From: Myrica gale
Taxonomy: Eukaryota; Streptophyta; Magnoliopsida; Fagales; Myricaceae
Assembly: GCA_963930655.1 (NCBI GenBank)
Contig: OZ005600.1
Coordinates: 1,367,501 to 1,431,500, forward strand
DNA length: 64,000 nucleotides
Direction of reading: 5' to 3'
Shown here: one piece after another, positions 24,201-37,260 of the stretch
Position numbering within the stretch: the first letter of the stretch is position 1
Layout of the letters: each line of letters starts with the position of its first letter
Program-made: the position numbers and the translations under genes
The notes under the pieces: model-generated
Seen by the model: the letters and a program-made list of their open reading frames with translations, nothing else
Told to the model about the DNA's origin: nothing
Databases searched by the model: none

Positions 24201-26264
24201 CTGCCATTATGTCTATCGGAGGGGTCATCATTCAACATGGATTCAGTATCATCAGTCATGGGTGATTGTACAGTCAGCAGGGCATTTGATGTTTCAGGAC
24301 AATTGTTATTCCACAAGGGTTGATCAGGATCATACAAATCAGCTCCACCTGCATAACCAGAACCAGGAAATGCACCATTCAAGCCCAAACCATCATCTGC
24401 CATTCCAGTCTTGCTACTTTTGCTAGGGAATCCTTTGCTGGTCATCAAAGTGGTTGAAGAAGCACTGAGTGACGGTAAAGGTCCGGTTCCAGCAGGTGTT
24501 CCCAGCAGGTGCACAGTTGGTAGTGAAACAGGAAGGTTAAACTGTGAGAGACTCTGCTAATTGAAACCAAATAATTAGTCTTGTATTGAAAAAATGGATC
24601 ATCAAACAGCATAAAACCCAGCATGGTGACCGAATGCACAAGTCAACAAGTATGGCTAGATGACTCAAATTTATACAAGAATCCTAATTTCAAAAGATTG
24701 GCCCTAGAGAACTATTCGACCAATGGCTTGGGATTGTCCAACAAATGGCAAGTGGGAATCACATGACTGGAAATACATCTGTGCTTTAGTTGATCTCATG
24801 ATTCATCAACTAAGAAAAGTGATCCATGAGAGAGAGAAATCATTGATCTACACGAGCAGCCCACAGCCCAGGGGCTTCTCCAGTGCATTAGGTATACAGA
24901 ATAATTAGGAATCTAACCAACAAGAGCAAGAGATCTGTTTATGTGTGTGCTTGTGTCACCTCTGGCAAGTCTGTTACACAAGGTAAGACCACAAGCCAAT
25001 ATCAAGTAAAACAGAAATTCATATAGAAACCTACAAAGGAAATCAAAGTGAACACAAAAGACTGGAATGACAGTAAACTCTGAATCCCATGTAATAAACT
25101 TCAAAGTTGGTCTAACCAACCAGTTATGAGATCTTGGGCAGGATAAGTTAAAAAATTCAAACATCATTAGGATATTTGGTATTTTGAGTGTCAAAATTTT
25201 GGGGTATGGGAGTTGGTGAAAAAGTGAAGAAAGACGAGATTTAAATGAATATTATAATGAAAAATAATGATTTGATGGGGAGAGATTATTTTGTAGTTTT
25301 TTTAATGTGACCAAAATTTTAGAGTGACCAAAATTTTGGCACTCGAACACCATGTAAATCCTATAAGTGATTAAGTTGATTCGAATCCAACAGTAATACC
25401 CATTAAGTGACTGGTCATAACTCCTAATTAAAAAGAAATGCCAATTGGATTTAATTTTTGTGGCATTGCCAAATGATCCATTGATCTCTTCTAGCTCAGT
25501 AACAAGCGATATATCACAAACATGCATACCTGAACATCCTCGATGACAATCCTATTAACACCATGCTCCATGGGGCACATGTCCCCTCTTAAACAAAATC
25601 CACGCTCCTCAAAGTCTCTACAGCGCTGGCGAGGAATCCCCATATTCATTGAAGAAGTGATGGGTGGCCTCAGTGTTCCTTGTAAACCAATGGAATGAAG
25701 CGTATCCAGGCTACCGGTTGGTAGTCCCGTAATTAACCCAAATGCATTCCAGGATGCACTCTGTGCATTTGAAACATTTGACAATCCTCTTCCATTGTAC
25801 AGGTTTGGAGGAATAGACCCCTGCTGAACAATTTGAGAAGCAATATCAACTGAACCAAACCTCAAATCACGTTGATTCCAAGAGCCAGAATCCCTGCCTC
25901 GTCCCCTACCAGGACCAGCTCCAGTGAATGTTTGGTTTGTCCGAAATCTTTGATTTGAATCTAAAGGCACTCGTGATGTTAAGCCTGGGCGTCTTCTTTC
26001 AAGCTTAGAAAAGTCTCTCTCAGTTGCTTGAAATTCATTTTCCCTGAAAGGATGCCCATTTTCGAACGGTTTGTTGTGTTTTCTATACGGCCTTGTTATC
26101 ACATGTTCCAGAGAATCTCTTTCCAAAGAGCGTGCCTCCCGCCTACGATGCTTATGGTTTCGGTCATTGTCGTCATCATCACTGACTTCCTTCTCCTCAG
26201 GATCACTGACACAATCAGAGGGAGAAAGACCCACTGGCTTTGGAGATGAAACTTTCAGCTCCAT
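21274..26264 (-). CDS. CCCH zinc finger and RRM RNA-binding protein (C3H41/RBM26-27-like)
   Basis: Four exons join in frame to 1011 residues: 25530-26264, 23306-24553, 22514-22864 and 21274-21975. Exon 1 has an acidic/Arg-rich start (DDDDNDRNHKHRRRE), an Arg-Gly patch and one C-x8-C-x5-C-x3-H finger (residues about 215-240, RCRDFEERGFCLRGDMCPMEH). An RRM follows at about 470-540 (TLFVNGIP; ERAFVQFSK), then a coiled coil (LEQLKEELRKKQELL). A second degenerate RRM lies at about 779-847 (AHISFTTRGSAERAFV). Residues about 886-987 are six 17-residue acidic repeats. The CCCH-RRM order resembles plant C3H41 and animal RBM26/RBM27, nuclear RNA-decay cofactors. A leader intron probably reaches to about 27800-28140, where a pyrimidine/purine-rich leader is seen. 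Confidence 0.88.
21346..21651 (-). repeat. coding minisatellite, six 51-bp units
   Basis: Six head-to-tail 51-bp copies in the last exon of the CCCH/RRM gene encode a 17-residue unit of the form GEP(E/G)NPVRKD(D/G)(A/V)EDME(R/H). Units differ at only a few bases, so homogenisation or recent expansion is likely. The unit length is a multiple of three and keeps the frame. Confidence 0.97.
22055..22098. repeat. T-run joined to a G-rich run (intron)
   Basis: About 19 T are followed by G-rich sequence (ggggggtgggggaggggggg) inside the last intron of the CCCH/RRM gene. The G tracts could form a G-quadruplex on the plus strand. Confidence 0.7.
25167..25354. mobile_element. MITE, about 190 bp, intronic
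   Basis: Imperfect terminal inverted repeats (left with gagtgtcaaaattttgg, right with ccaaaattttggcactcg) flank AT-rich DNA containing gtgaaaaagtgaagaaag and aatgatttgatgggg. Similar internal phrases occur in segments at 38137-38336 and about 34090-34305, so these are copies of one family. This copy sits in the first coding intron of the CCCH/RRM gene. Confidence 0.6.
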
Positions 26265-28145
26265 TGGATCCTCTTGAAATAACTAGAATATTATTTTATA
26301 GCATCCAAAGTTCCAAACTCTCACTAGGAGCAGAAATGAGTTTACTTCAATTGCCTGGAACAGATTTAGCAATTATAGAGAACCTGCAAACATTGAGAAA
26401 TATTTAGACTAGACCACAACAAAGGAAAATGACTTTGTTACTTGATATAATCGCGCTAGAAAAATAAAAACTAGCATTAATGATGAGCCGCTTTACTGCG
26501 ACATTTATAAGAGAAGTAGTATTTTCATCGCTCAGTAAGTGTGCACCAAATATACATACATATATATGAATATAGATGCACATACGTATATTAACATAGA
26601 CTATGACAGCGGAACCATATACCTAAATGGCATGCTGTCACCAATAATTTCTTGGCCTATAAGGGATATATAAGAACCATATCCTCCAAGAGCAAGTGAG
26701 CCATTCATCCACTCTACTTCCTATGCAACTAATTGTGAAGCTGCATCTTGAGGCAGAACCAAAATACAATGACTTGAAAACTAAAGAACCAGAAAGGCAA
26801 CCAGAGATATGATAGCGAAAATAAAAATAGGAATTTCGTCCAAAAGTTACTACCAATGCAGTTTTCACACCGTTACTTCCCTTAACGGGACTTGGCTTAC
26901 ATCAAGGCAGTTTTCACACCGTTACTTCTCTTAACAGGACTTGGCTTACATCAATTCAGAGGTGACACGAATTCAAAAGAATCCTAACGGACACTATTGG
27001 CAGAACCCTTTTCAACTCTAGTAAGTTCCCCATTTGTCATGTTAACATAAACAGAAGGAAAGTCAAATGAATAGTCATAAATAGGACAAAAACCCACATG
27101 TGCGGCATAACCTAAAATAGAGTTGCATGATTCTCTATTAAATGAGGAAAGGATTGGATTTATCGAAAGCTGTTCATGTGTCAATATCCCAAAATTTCTG
27201 CATAGTCGCATCATCAACTCAATCCAAAGGCAGAACACATTCCACTAGTGCTGACAGCTGGAAATAAAGAACTTGCCAAAACACATATCTAATAATTAGA
27301 TAATGCTTACTTATCAAAAAATAATAATTAGATAATGCCAACAAAATTAATTCTCCAAATGATACCATGCAAATATTAGGATACCGTGACTCTTTCTTTT
27401 GCTATGGATGCTTAAATTGCACACCATATCTACTCCAAGGTTTGACATTCAATATCGATCGCCACTCACTTAACAACACATTTCATTCGAGAAAACCGAC
27501 ATTATAAGAAACAGTCCAATTCACCTCATCGCAGAGAGTGACAAGAAAATCCACGAGAAGACGCACTAAAAAGGTAAAACCTAAATAAAAGACAGTACCA
27601 AGAACACTAACTTTACGCATACACTATGAAATTAAGCTCCCAAAAGACGTAAACCGTTAGGTTTTTTGGAAATACAAAACAAAAAAAATGGCGTGTAAAC
27701 AAATAAACCAACAATAAATTGCCGAATCAAAGACTATAAACGCTAAAATAAACAAAGATGACCTAGGTTTGAAAATAAAATGAAAAAACCAATAAAACAT
27801 ACAATGAACCAAGCACATAATTCTTACAGAATCTTCCAGAAGAAACGAGAAGCCAATGCCTCATCCAGCTTCGCCTGATTACAGATTGTTTCCACTTAAT
27901 TCAAAGGCAGATATCACGGCGACGAGGGGGCCAAGGGAGGGCATTTCAGGAAGATAAAGTAGTTGCGGAGGAGAGGAGTCAGGATCGTAATAACAAGGTT
28001 GTCCAGGGGGTTTAAGAGAAGTTCGAGTGCGTGGGAGATTTGGAGGAGGGCGAAATCAAAGAGAGGGGTTCTGTAAGTTTGGGTTGGGGTTTGCAGCTTT
28101 CAATAGCAAATGGGATTTTAGAGAGAGAGAGAGAGAGAGCGAGAA
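26265..28145 (-). other. 5'UTR and leader intron of the CCCH/RRM gene
   Basis: No open frame of interest is present. A (GA)n tract at about 28115-28140 and the surrounding purine-rich DNA look like a leader. The 49-bp duplication at 26858-26954 lies within. Exact leader exons cannot be placed without transcripts. Confidence 0.4.
26858..26954. repeat. 49-bp tandem duplication in leader intron
   Basis: Two direct copies (26858-26906 and 26907-26954) begin gcagttttcacaccgttact and differ at few bases. They lie upstream of the CCCH/RRM start codon in its probable 5'UTR intron. Confidence 0.9.
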
Positions 28146-29679
28146 GCGAGAGGATGGTATTTCGTAAAAAAAGAATAAATAAAATCAAGTGCGGACGAAA
28201 ATTACAATCGAAAACTTCTGCCTCGTGGTCATTGGAATTTTTTTTTGGAAAATTATTAATTTGGTCACTAAATTAAAAATTAACGGAGATTTGACGAAAA
28301 GATTATATCATCGTAATTATATATTTTTAATGATTATATTATTAAAAATTAAAATCTATAACTAAATTGTTAACGTGTTATAATCTTAGAATGGTCAATT
28401 TTCAAATAGCTTTCGGATTTATTATTATTATTTTTCCTGTCAGGCTATTACTCACACGTACACACGCTTATGCAACCCGGGATACCGTACAGTAGAGAAT
28501 AAACTCACAACTTTCATAAAATTAATACACCATCTCTAAGGAAAAAAAAATAGAGGAAGGAAAATGCATTACAGAAAAAAAAATAGATTTTAAATTTTGA
28601 AAGATTATTTTTATAAAAGAGGAGTCTATCCACTTAGAAGCACAAATTACTGTCTTTTTCTCTCTCTCTCGTGAGTTACAGAAAATGCAGGATTTTGAAT
28701 TCTTTTTTATGGAGTTGATAAAGTTTCATTGAAATTGAAATACTAGTTGCCATAAGAAGATGATTGGGAAGTTAAAGGAAACATTGAGTTTTTTTCAATT
28801 TCACAGAAAACGAATCAGAACCAAGAGCCATATCATATGACCATTCGCCATGTTTGGGGGAGAAGCATCACTAAACCAAAAGGATTTGATGGTGCCCCTT
28901 AGCCGTGTAAACATTCTATGCGACTTCCACAACTCTACTCCAATTGGAAAAATGAAAAAAAGAAAGAAAACGACCCCAGTAGTTAAAAAATCCTCCCACT
29001 TGTCAATTCAGGAGACAAAGCTACATTTATTTTTGGTCCAATATAGGCAAAAGATGACGCCCTTAAATATATTTTCACCCAATATCGGCAAAGATGACAT
29101 CAAATCCAAGTCTGATCAGTGATGATCTTGGGGACTTCAAAATTTGGCATCAATTTAGAATAAGAGGATAGTGAGTTCCCAGTTTAAGTCCAATAAGAAA
29201 ATAAATATTTTTGTATTTTATATAAATTAATAGTGAATTAGTACGGAAATGACCTAATTGATATGAGTGAGATAATTTATTTATTTAACTTGAAATAATT
29301 GATATGATAGATGGCTCCTGGTAGTTTCTATTTATTTCATAGTGATTTCCCAGTTTGGGAACGTGTGTGTGTTGTGCAAAATTTGGCATCATTTTAGATT
29401 TGAAGATAGTTTATACAATAAGTGGGCAGAAACAACAACCAAAAAAAAAGGAAAAATGTAATTCCACGGTCTAAACTCGAGGTGGCGAAGGGCGTGGAGG
29501 GCTAAAACATTATATTGTAAATGACATAAATTTGGAGATTTGAGAACTCATTAATCCACTTTCGTTTATTGTCAGTATACACAAATGAAATTAAAGCCAA
29601 GCGCTCACCGAGTCACACACCAGAGTAAACAAGAAAAGAGAAAAAAAATAAAAAAAACAAAGAGAGCAAAGCACCTATA
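28146..29679. other. intergenic between CCCH/RRM and FLOE genes
   Basis: AT-rich DNA with no recognised gene. The final 100 bases before 29680 are probably FLOE 3'UTR. Confidence 0.5.
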
Positions 29680-32600
29680 CTACCGACCAAACCAACCTCT
29701 TGGGGCCTGGACTTCCCCATCATTCATCAGCTTATCCAGCACTATATTCAGGTCAACCGACTGGCCATTTTCTGTAAGCTTTCGAACTGTTGCCCTAACA
29801 TGTTCTCTCGGGAATCCCATATTTGTCACTTTGTCGACCACATCATCAAGGGGAACCCTGTTCCCTGTCCCCGTAGAACCTGAACCATTACCAACCCCAG
29901 ATGCGGTAGGCAAGGCCTGTGGCAGTACACGAGCAGTAGGGAGCTGTGGGTAACCACTTCCACCACTCTGGGCCACAGCAGGAGAAGGGAGTTGTGGTTT
30001 CACAGCAGAAGTACTTCCATATTGAGGAGATCCACCATAATGATATGGTTCGGTAGGTCCAGCAGGTGGCCCATATCCTGAAGGAAAACCCGAACTGGAT
30101 CTGCCAGATGGTTGCTCATACATGTGAACGGGTGCCCCATAAAACTGTGGTGTGGGAGAGGGTCCGCTGGGTGGCTGAGATGGTGGCTGGTGAAGGCTTG
30201 GTGGGTAGTTCTGGGGAGCGTAAGATACCTCTTCAACATGGTGGCTTAATGGAGGTTGAAGTTGAGTGGGATTAGTAGGTGCAAGAGATGGGTGCTGTTG
30301 AGCCAGCTGGGGTGGTGGCTGAGGAAATTGTTGTTGAGGGGCTGATTGGAACTGTTGATGTGGTGGTGCTGCAGGAGGAGGAGGGTGTGACTGCTGACTT
30401 AGAGATGATTGATATTGTTGATTTGGAGCTTCTGGAGTTTGCCCAGCAGGTGAGAAGTAAGGCTCACGCTGAGGAATAGAAGGAATCTGGCCCTGAAGGA
30501 ACTGAGGAGTAAGTTGAGCTGGAGGGGGAAGATTTGGAGGAGGAGGAGGTAGGGTAGGAGCATTTGGGGGAGGAAGCGCAGGGATTGACTGTGGAATATT
30601 AGTAGGAGGAGGATGATGTTGGTGGGACTGCTGAGGAGCAGACGCATCCTGCCTCACAGAATCCACTTGCATAGTGTTGAGGGTTTCTGGCTTTTGGTCT
30701 ACCTTGGACACTTGTAGCTTCGCAAGCTCCAGCTGAGCATCAACTATCAATTGCTTATCTTTCAAAACTTGTACCCCCAATCGCACCTGTAGGAAATGAA
30801 CAAACACGAATTGGGAACAATATATGACCAATGAACCAGTACTAACATAAATAGCATGCAGAATAGACTAGACTTGCAGACCCAGTCAACATACACTGAA
30901 GTCTTGGTTTGGGACATTTTATCTGAACTCTCGCTATCGCTAGTGCAAACAAGGAAGTGAACATACGAATCACATTGCTTTGGTGAAAATCAGTTGGAAG
31001 CCTAACTTTTGCTTTAAGAATATTTAGTTTCACCTTCTGCTCTAAGTTTTAGATATCAGCATGTCCTTAAAGATCACCAAAAGTTGGAAGGAAAGGTTGA
31101 CCACCGTACACTAAACAGGAGTAAGTCAACATGAATATCCATATACGTAGAGCTGTTTTCAGCATCTGGGGTATATAAAAGGAAGTGCCAATAGAGAGGG
31201 TACCTCTCTTAGAATATTATCCAACTGCCTCATTTTTCCATCAGTGCTTCCATGATTGTTTCCAACAGATACCTTCAAATCATCCACAGAATTCTCAAGA
31301 TTGCGGGTTCTGCTTTCCAGCTGCGTTAGCCGTGCACTAACACCTTCCAACACATTTAGCAAATTATCAGCATGTTTCTTCATCGTTTGATCAATCTCTG
31401 ACACAATTGTAGAATCAGAGACATCTCGGTTTTTCTCTGGAATGACTTTTGCAGGCTCCATAGACTCCAAAGAACCATAGTTCTGCATAAAACATGAAAA
31501 CAATATTTTTAGCTACCTGTGCATGAAAAAAAATATACCTAAAATTACCTGAGATAGTCATTCATCAACACCTCCAAGTAACAGACCGTACCACTCACTA
31601 CAAATTCCTCATGACACAAAAAAGAGAAAGTAGTCCAACAAAGTCCACCAATCTGGTCAATCCAACATACATGAGAAAGATATAGGTACCAAAGCATAAA
31701 TCAAACAAAAACGGAAAGAGGAGAAAAGAAAAATAACAAGAGACTCAACTTTAACTGTCTCGAGATCAAGTTTCAGAGCCTAGACAGAAATCAAGGTAAA
31801 ACCTCGACCAGGGAACCAAAACAAGCTGTTTGTGCCAGCAAATTACTCCTCAGAACAAGATCCTAATTATGATAGACACAAGATGCTCTGCTGCGGTCTG
31901 GACTCTCGACTTACCGCTGAAACCCTGTCAACGATATTTTACCCCTTTCTACTACGTGAGGGATGGGAGGAACGTGCTAACACTGGTAACTTATCTGATT
32001 GCCTAATTTTTCATTTATTTCTTCAAAATAAGCCTTTCCAACTGAAAACCAGAGAAAATTGTGTGTGCATGTTTCAGGATATGCTCAGAGTCAGCTAATT
32101 AGATCCTTTGTCATTGTTAGCGCTATCAAAATCCGTCCTCCATAGATCATAGACGATCAAATATAGTTACAAGGGGAGCAGTTCTGTATACATCTTTTCG
32201 AAACCATAATCAATCAGAAGGTAAATTTTCTGTTTGCTCCTATGATTTCATTTGACTAGAATTCCACTTCAACTAATGCATTCAATACAACACACAAGTA
32301 AGCAAAATCAAGAGCTTCTCTAAATAAGCTATAGATCCTCAAAACTTTGTTTCCCAAAAGCAACTAGGTTTCTCTTCTTCTTCTAAATAATCGAGGAGCA
32401 ATTTGAGTCTGACATCAACCCTTGCTAAAAGAATTATCATCACCGCTGCACATTTATTCGTCAAGAATATAACTAAATCATCAACCATACTCCATGATCA
32501 ACATTTGCACACATGCACGCAAAATCAGCATTACAGGCCTAGACAAATTTACACAGAGCCTACCAAAAAAACCAGTCAGCATTTTTTTGGGGGAGGGGGA

Positions 32601-32964
32601 GAAGAGAGAAAGAAAGAGATACCCTTATAGCTGTGGTGGTTGTGTGGATCTTGGAATCGGAATCGGAGCTCCAAGCCCTACCGGAAACAATAGGGGAGGC
32701 ATCAAAGTTGGAGGACTGGGACAGAGAAGGCCCAATGTTGCGAATGGGCTGGAAATCGTAGCTGGGCACGATCTCCTCCTTCTTATAAACCCCATCATTT
32801 GCATCACCACCACTGATTTGATGTGTATGGGGGCTATGGTGATCAACCTCTTCTTCCTCCTCCTCCGGATGACTCATAAAGTCGATGAAGTCCTTGCTCT
32901 GCGTCGCCACCGATCCCTGAGACAGATCCATTATCTGCTTGTCCATATAGGGCGTCGAATTCAT
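29680..32964 (-). CDS. FLOE2: FLOE2-like DUF1421 proline/glutamine-rich protein
   Basis: Three exons, all phase 0, join to 575 residues: 32623-32964, 31204-31482 and 29680-30786. Exon 1 is acidic and Ser-rich (PEEEEEEVDHH, SSDSDSK). Exon 2 is a coiled coil (LLNVLEGVSARLTQLESRTRN). Exon 3 starts with a helix, then has about 250 residues rich in Pro, Gln and Ser, and ends in the conserved DUF1421/UBA-like domain (MGFPREHVRATVRKLTENG, ending RGWFGR). This Asp/Ser, coiled-coil and QPS order is that of plant FLOE proteins. FLOE1 is known to form hydration-dependent condensates that tune seed germination under water stress. FLOE2 is my recalled name for the Arabidopsis member with the same gene neighbours. 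Confidence 0.88.
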
Positions 32965-33244
32965 CTTTCCTGCTGCTTAAATATATCGGGATGTTTGGGT
33001 GCTTCTTTGTTTCAGAATTGAAGTTCGCGAGAGTTGCCGCAGAAAAGTATAGATTAGGAAGGTAACTCTATTTTTCCCTTCAGTTCCTTCGTAACGACGG
33101 AAAATAGACCCTTTTCTTTTTTGTCTCTCCAATTTTTAATTTATCGGGCATTTTTTCCCGGAAAAATTATGGAATTTTCTCAGTCGTGGGCCAAAAACCG
33201 TGTTGGTGTTGACGTCTACGACTTAACGTTTCTCTCTTTTTTTA

Positions 33245-33858
33245 GTTAATGTCCTTTTTAGTCCCTAGGTTTTGGGGCGGTGTTCTTTTTAATCCCTAGG
33301 TTTTATTTTTGTTCAAAACAGTCTCTAGGTTATTTACGTTTGTCTTTTTAGTCCTTCCGTCCAATTCCGTCACTCCCGAGCCCAGTCAGCTAATGGTGTG
33401 ACACGTCACACCCAATAGAATATTGCCACGTGTACCAACTTTTTTAAAAATAATAAAAATGTCCACATGGGTAAAAAAAAAAAAAAACACGGGAGAGGTA
33501 CCCCCGTGGCCACCACCGAACGGGGGTGGCCGGGGGCACTCACCCCGTCTGGCCACCGACGAGCGGGAGCCCAGATCCCCGTCGACGGTGGTGGCCACGG
33601 GGGTACCTCTCCCATGTGTTTTTTTTTTTTACCCATGTGGACATTTTTATTATTTTTAAAAAAGTTGGTACACGTGACAATATTCTATTGGGTGTGACGT
33701 GTCACACCGTTAGCTGACTGGGCTCGGGAGTGACGGAATTGGACGGAAGGACTAAAAAGACAAACGTAAATAACTTAGGGACTGTTTTGAACAAAAATAA
33801 AACCTAGGGATTAAAAAGAACACCGCCCCAAAACTTAGGGACTAAAAAGGACATTAAC
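33245..33858. mobile_element. 614-bp foldback element
   Basis: Arms 33245-33518 and 33586-33858 are near-perfect reverse complements (about 274 bp each) around a 67-bp GC-rich spacer. The ends read GTTAATGTCCTTTTTAGTCC. The long arms and non-coding interior suit a Mutator-type or foldback MITE. It lies about 280 bp upstream of the FLOE start codon and so is in or near its promoter. I saw no clear target-site duplication. Confidence 0.9.
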
Positions 33859-34610
33859 CCCTGTTTTTTAAGGCCGTACTCTTAAATTTGCTCCGTTCCA
33901 ATGTACATTAGTAAGCCTTTTGTTCCGTATTGTTAAAGCGAAAAGCCTCCTTTCCTCCGGAAAACTCTCCGACTTTAGAAACCGTGTTAGTGTTGACATC
34001 ATGACTTCACGTTTTTTTTTCTTGTTTGCCTCTTCCAATACGTTTCTTTTTTTCTACGGTGGTAAGCAGATTTGTAATAGTCCCGCATGGGGTATTCGGG
34101 AGTAAAAAAAATTTGGGTCAGAAATTTTGAGTTATTAGGATTTGTAAAAAGTAAAGATATTTTATTAAATTTTATGAAGAAAAAAAAGTTAAAAGATGAT
34201 TCAAATGAATATTATAATAATAAAAATAATAATTTGATGAATAAAGACAAATTATTTTTTAATTTTTTAATGAGTAAACATTTTGAGGGTTGAAACTTGG
34301 AACCACAATACTTCCAACATTTTCATTTTCAATCCTCTTCAAAAAAATTAACCACAATTTAAATGAAATAATCAATGAGTGAAATTTTACGGGTTTTTTT
34401 ATTTTTTATTCCGCTTGACCAAAAAAAAAATTGATATAAAATATAATTTTAAACGGCAAATATTAAAAATTGACCGAAATAGATGATTAAAATGATTTAC
34501 AGTGTTTTCTCAATTTACGTGCTTTTAATAGTGAAATTGGAAATTTGATTACTTGATTTTTGTTTTTGTTTCTTTTGCTTATTTTTTTAGGTTTAATTAA
34601 TTTATTGTGA
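33859..34610. other. AT-rich intergenic DNA with a MITE-like copy
   Basis: Bases about 34090-34305 share internal phrases (gtaaaaagtaaagat, aataatttgatga) with the MITEs at 25167-25354 and 38137-38336. No gene seen. Confidence 0.4.
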
Positions 34611-34852
34611 AATTGGCAACATGATCACTAGGTTTATAATACGCTGATGATTTAGTCACTATGTTTCATTTTTTTACTATATGCTCACTTAGTCCATACC
34701 CTCGTGACGATTTGGTCCTACCGTCAAACCTCCGTCAATCCATTTAACGGAATACTCTGTCAAGTCAGTTTTTTAACACGTCAGCGCCACACGTCATTCA
34801 GATTAACCACGTCATATCATCATTAAATAAAACATTGTGTTTTGTTATTTAA

Positions 34853-37260
34853 GGGAAATTGACAATTTGATCACTAGGTTTTATACCTCCGCTGACAAAA
34901 TCGTCACTATGTTTAATTTTTTTTTTCATTTTGGTTACTGAGTCCATACTCGTGTGACGATATGGTCCTTCCGTCCATATTTCATCACTACATCTAAAAA
35001 ATGATTTGTTAATTTTTATATTTATTGTAATCAAAATAATAATTTAATATAAAATTAAAGATTATTTTATAAACCAAAATTTTGACTCAAAAACACAGGT
35101 GACTCCAGCTTCCATTTATGCTCCTATTATAAATATATTGGCATTAGTTGTCCCTAATATAATAATATATTTCTACTTCATGAAAATTTATACTCTTTTT
35201 TTATATATAAGCAATGAAAATTTATATTCACTTGCTTAAAAAGAAATGATATTATCATGTGGTAGTTGTTGCAAGTAAATCAACATAGGTAACATGACTG
35301 ATGATGAGGTTGAGTTTATTATGTAGATCATAACTTACTAAAGCATAAAATTAATTAGGTTTCGAGGTATGAAAAAGATAATAAGAGATGAAACAACTGG
35401 TCATTTTTAGAATCTACTAATTGTAATTCATAGGATTAAGGCGGTTCAAGAGGGGGGCGAATTGGGTTTACAAACTGTTTCATTTTTAACTCTCAAAAAC
35501 ATGTTTGCAAAGTAAAGACTAGTTTAGCACAAATATATTGATGAAACAAGTAAATAAGTGCTAAATGTAAATAGTATGGTTAGAGAAGCAAACACGAGAT
35601 TTTTAGATGGTTTGACAAACACGCCTGCATCCACCCTTCAAACTCATTTACCGAGCCTTGAGGTTTCCCCGCTATCTTCCAAATAGTGTACACTCTAGCT
35701 TCTGATTACAAGTGCTTTATCGGGCTCAACACTTACAAACCAAGTGATTTTTCAAGCGCACCACTCACAACCTAACCAAGTTTGAGATATACCTATCTAA
35801 GCTTCTTCTTTAGTGAACAACCTCTCTAAAATGAATCACCTCTCTTGGATATAAAGATACGAGAAATAAACTCTTTTAAAGAGTGGATAAGAAAATGAAA
35901 AGTTATATCTCTTTGCTCGCACAATGACAATGATAATAAAGTGTAATTTGTGTGAATGATATAAGAAGTATGAAATAAGAAGGTTTAAAATATTTCTCAA
36001 GCTATAATAATGATATGTGGGCGTTCTCTCTTGTTTTGAGACGATAGGAATGTCCTTATATAGGCCACATTAGAAAACTAGCCGTCTATAACCGTTAGGG
36101 GCGATCTGTCAAAATTCAAGACGAGCTGGTCGATCGCTACATGAGCCGGTCGACCGCTTCATGTTACTGTTACCCCAACGGTCATAATGTCAAAACTCAG
36201 AGGATCTATTTTCAAAAGATAAACCGGTCGACCGCTACACCAAGCTGTCGTAGGCTGATCGACCGCTTCACCAGTCAGTCGACCTCCACAACTTAAGCAC
36301 ATGATCCGGTTCATTTAAAACCATGATTTTGATCAACTCAAAATATTCAATTTTAAAACACTAACTTCTTATAAGTATATAAAAGGTTTGAGAGTTTGAT
36401 TAAGGTGATTTGAAACCATTAAAAACATTTTGGTATTTCAAACAAGAGGTAAAACGATTAATGCACGTTTTGAAAGATATGCAAGTGTGTGATTCAAATC
36501 ATTGTCAAAAGTGAAACTAAGAGTTACAAGACTATGCTCTATGGTCTTGAATCTTCACTTTTGAGCTCCTTGCATCTTCAATCTTCTCGTCTTTGGCTCT
36601 TTGATAGAAATGTATTTGTCTTTGAAGATATTCATTCTGTAAACTCAATCCATTTATTGAAATCATAAAAATATCGATCGTAAAAACCAACACTAATGCC
36701 CATAAAAAATAACTCTTCTGATATATCCTCTCATTCATGTATTACGTGGAATGAAATCATGATATATATTTTTTCTTTCTTTTTGTTTTAGCTCTTGTCA
36801 CATCCACATAGGGTTCCACCAATATGGTAGTGAGTTATAATAAATGTATTTTGTGGGGGCTAATATTAATAAAGCTTTTCTTGAATATGGACGGTATTTG
36901 ATGCCACATATACATGAGCCAATGCAGAAAATTTCACTTCTAGACTGTTATATTTTTATTAAATGATATATACACTTATCACACTTTAATTATGAGAATG
37001 TAGACACTCTTTACTTTCACTTTCAGGTATTATTTTTGTCACATTTTACTTAATAACTATTGGTCAATCTGTATGATGTGTTTTGGCGACGTGTTTAAGG
37101 TTGACGTGACATTAGATTCCGTTAAATGGATTGATGAAATATGGACAGAAGGACCAAATTGTCACACGGGTATAGACTCAGTGACCATAATATAAAAATG
37201 AAACACAGTGACTAGATCGTGAGCGTGGTATAAATTTAGTGACTATATTGTCAATTTTCC
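34853..37260. mobile_element. inner related element within 34611-37490
   Basis: Inverted arms 34853-about 34995 and about 37110-37260 match each other (gggaaattgacaat..., ccttccgtccatatttcatc) and are cousins of the outer arms. The interior (about 35420-36500) resembles a dispersed plant repeat, with ggttcaagaggggggcgaa near its start, and contains paired GGTCGACCG-type motifs at 36128-36286. No coding frame is preserved. Confidence 0.7.
36128..36286. repeat. paired GGTCGACCG-type motifs
   Basis: TCGA-centred motifs begin at 36128 (ggtcgatcgct), 36148 (ggtcgaccgct), 36226 (ggtcgaccgct), 36257 (gatcgaccgct) and 36277 (agtcgacctcc). Two of the pairs are spaced exactly 20 bp. The function is unknown. 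Confidence 0.75.
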
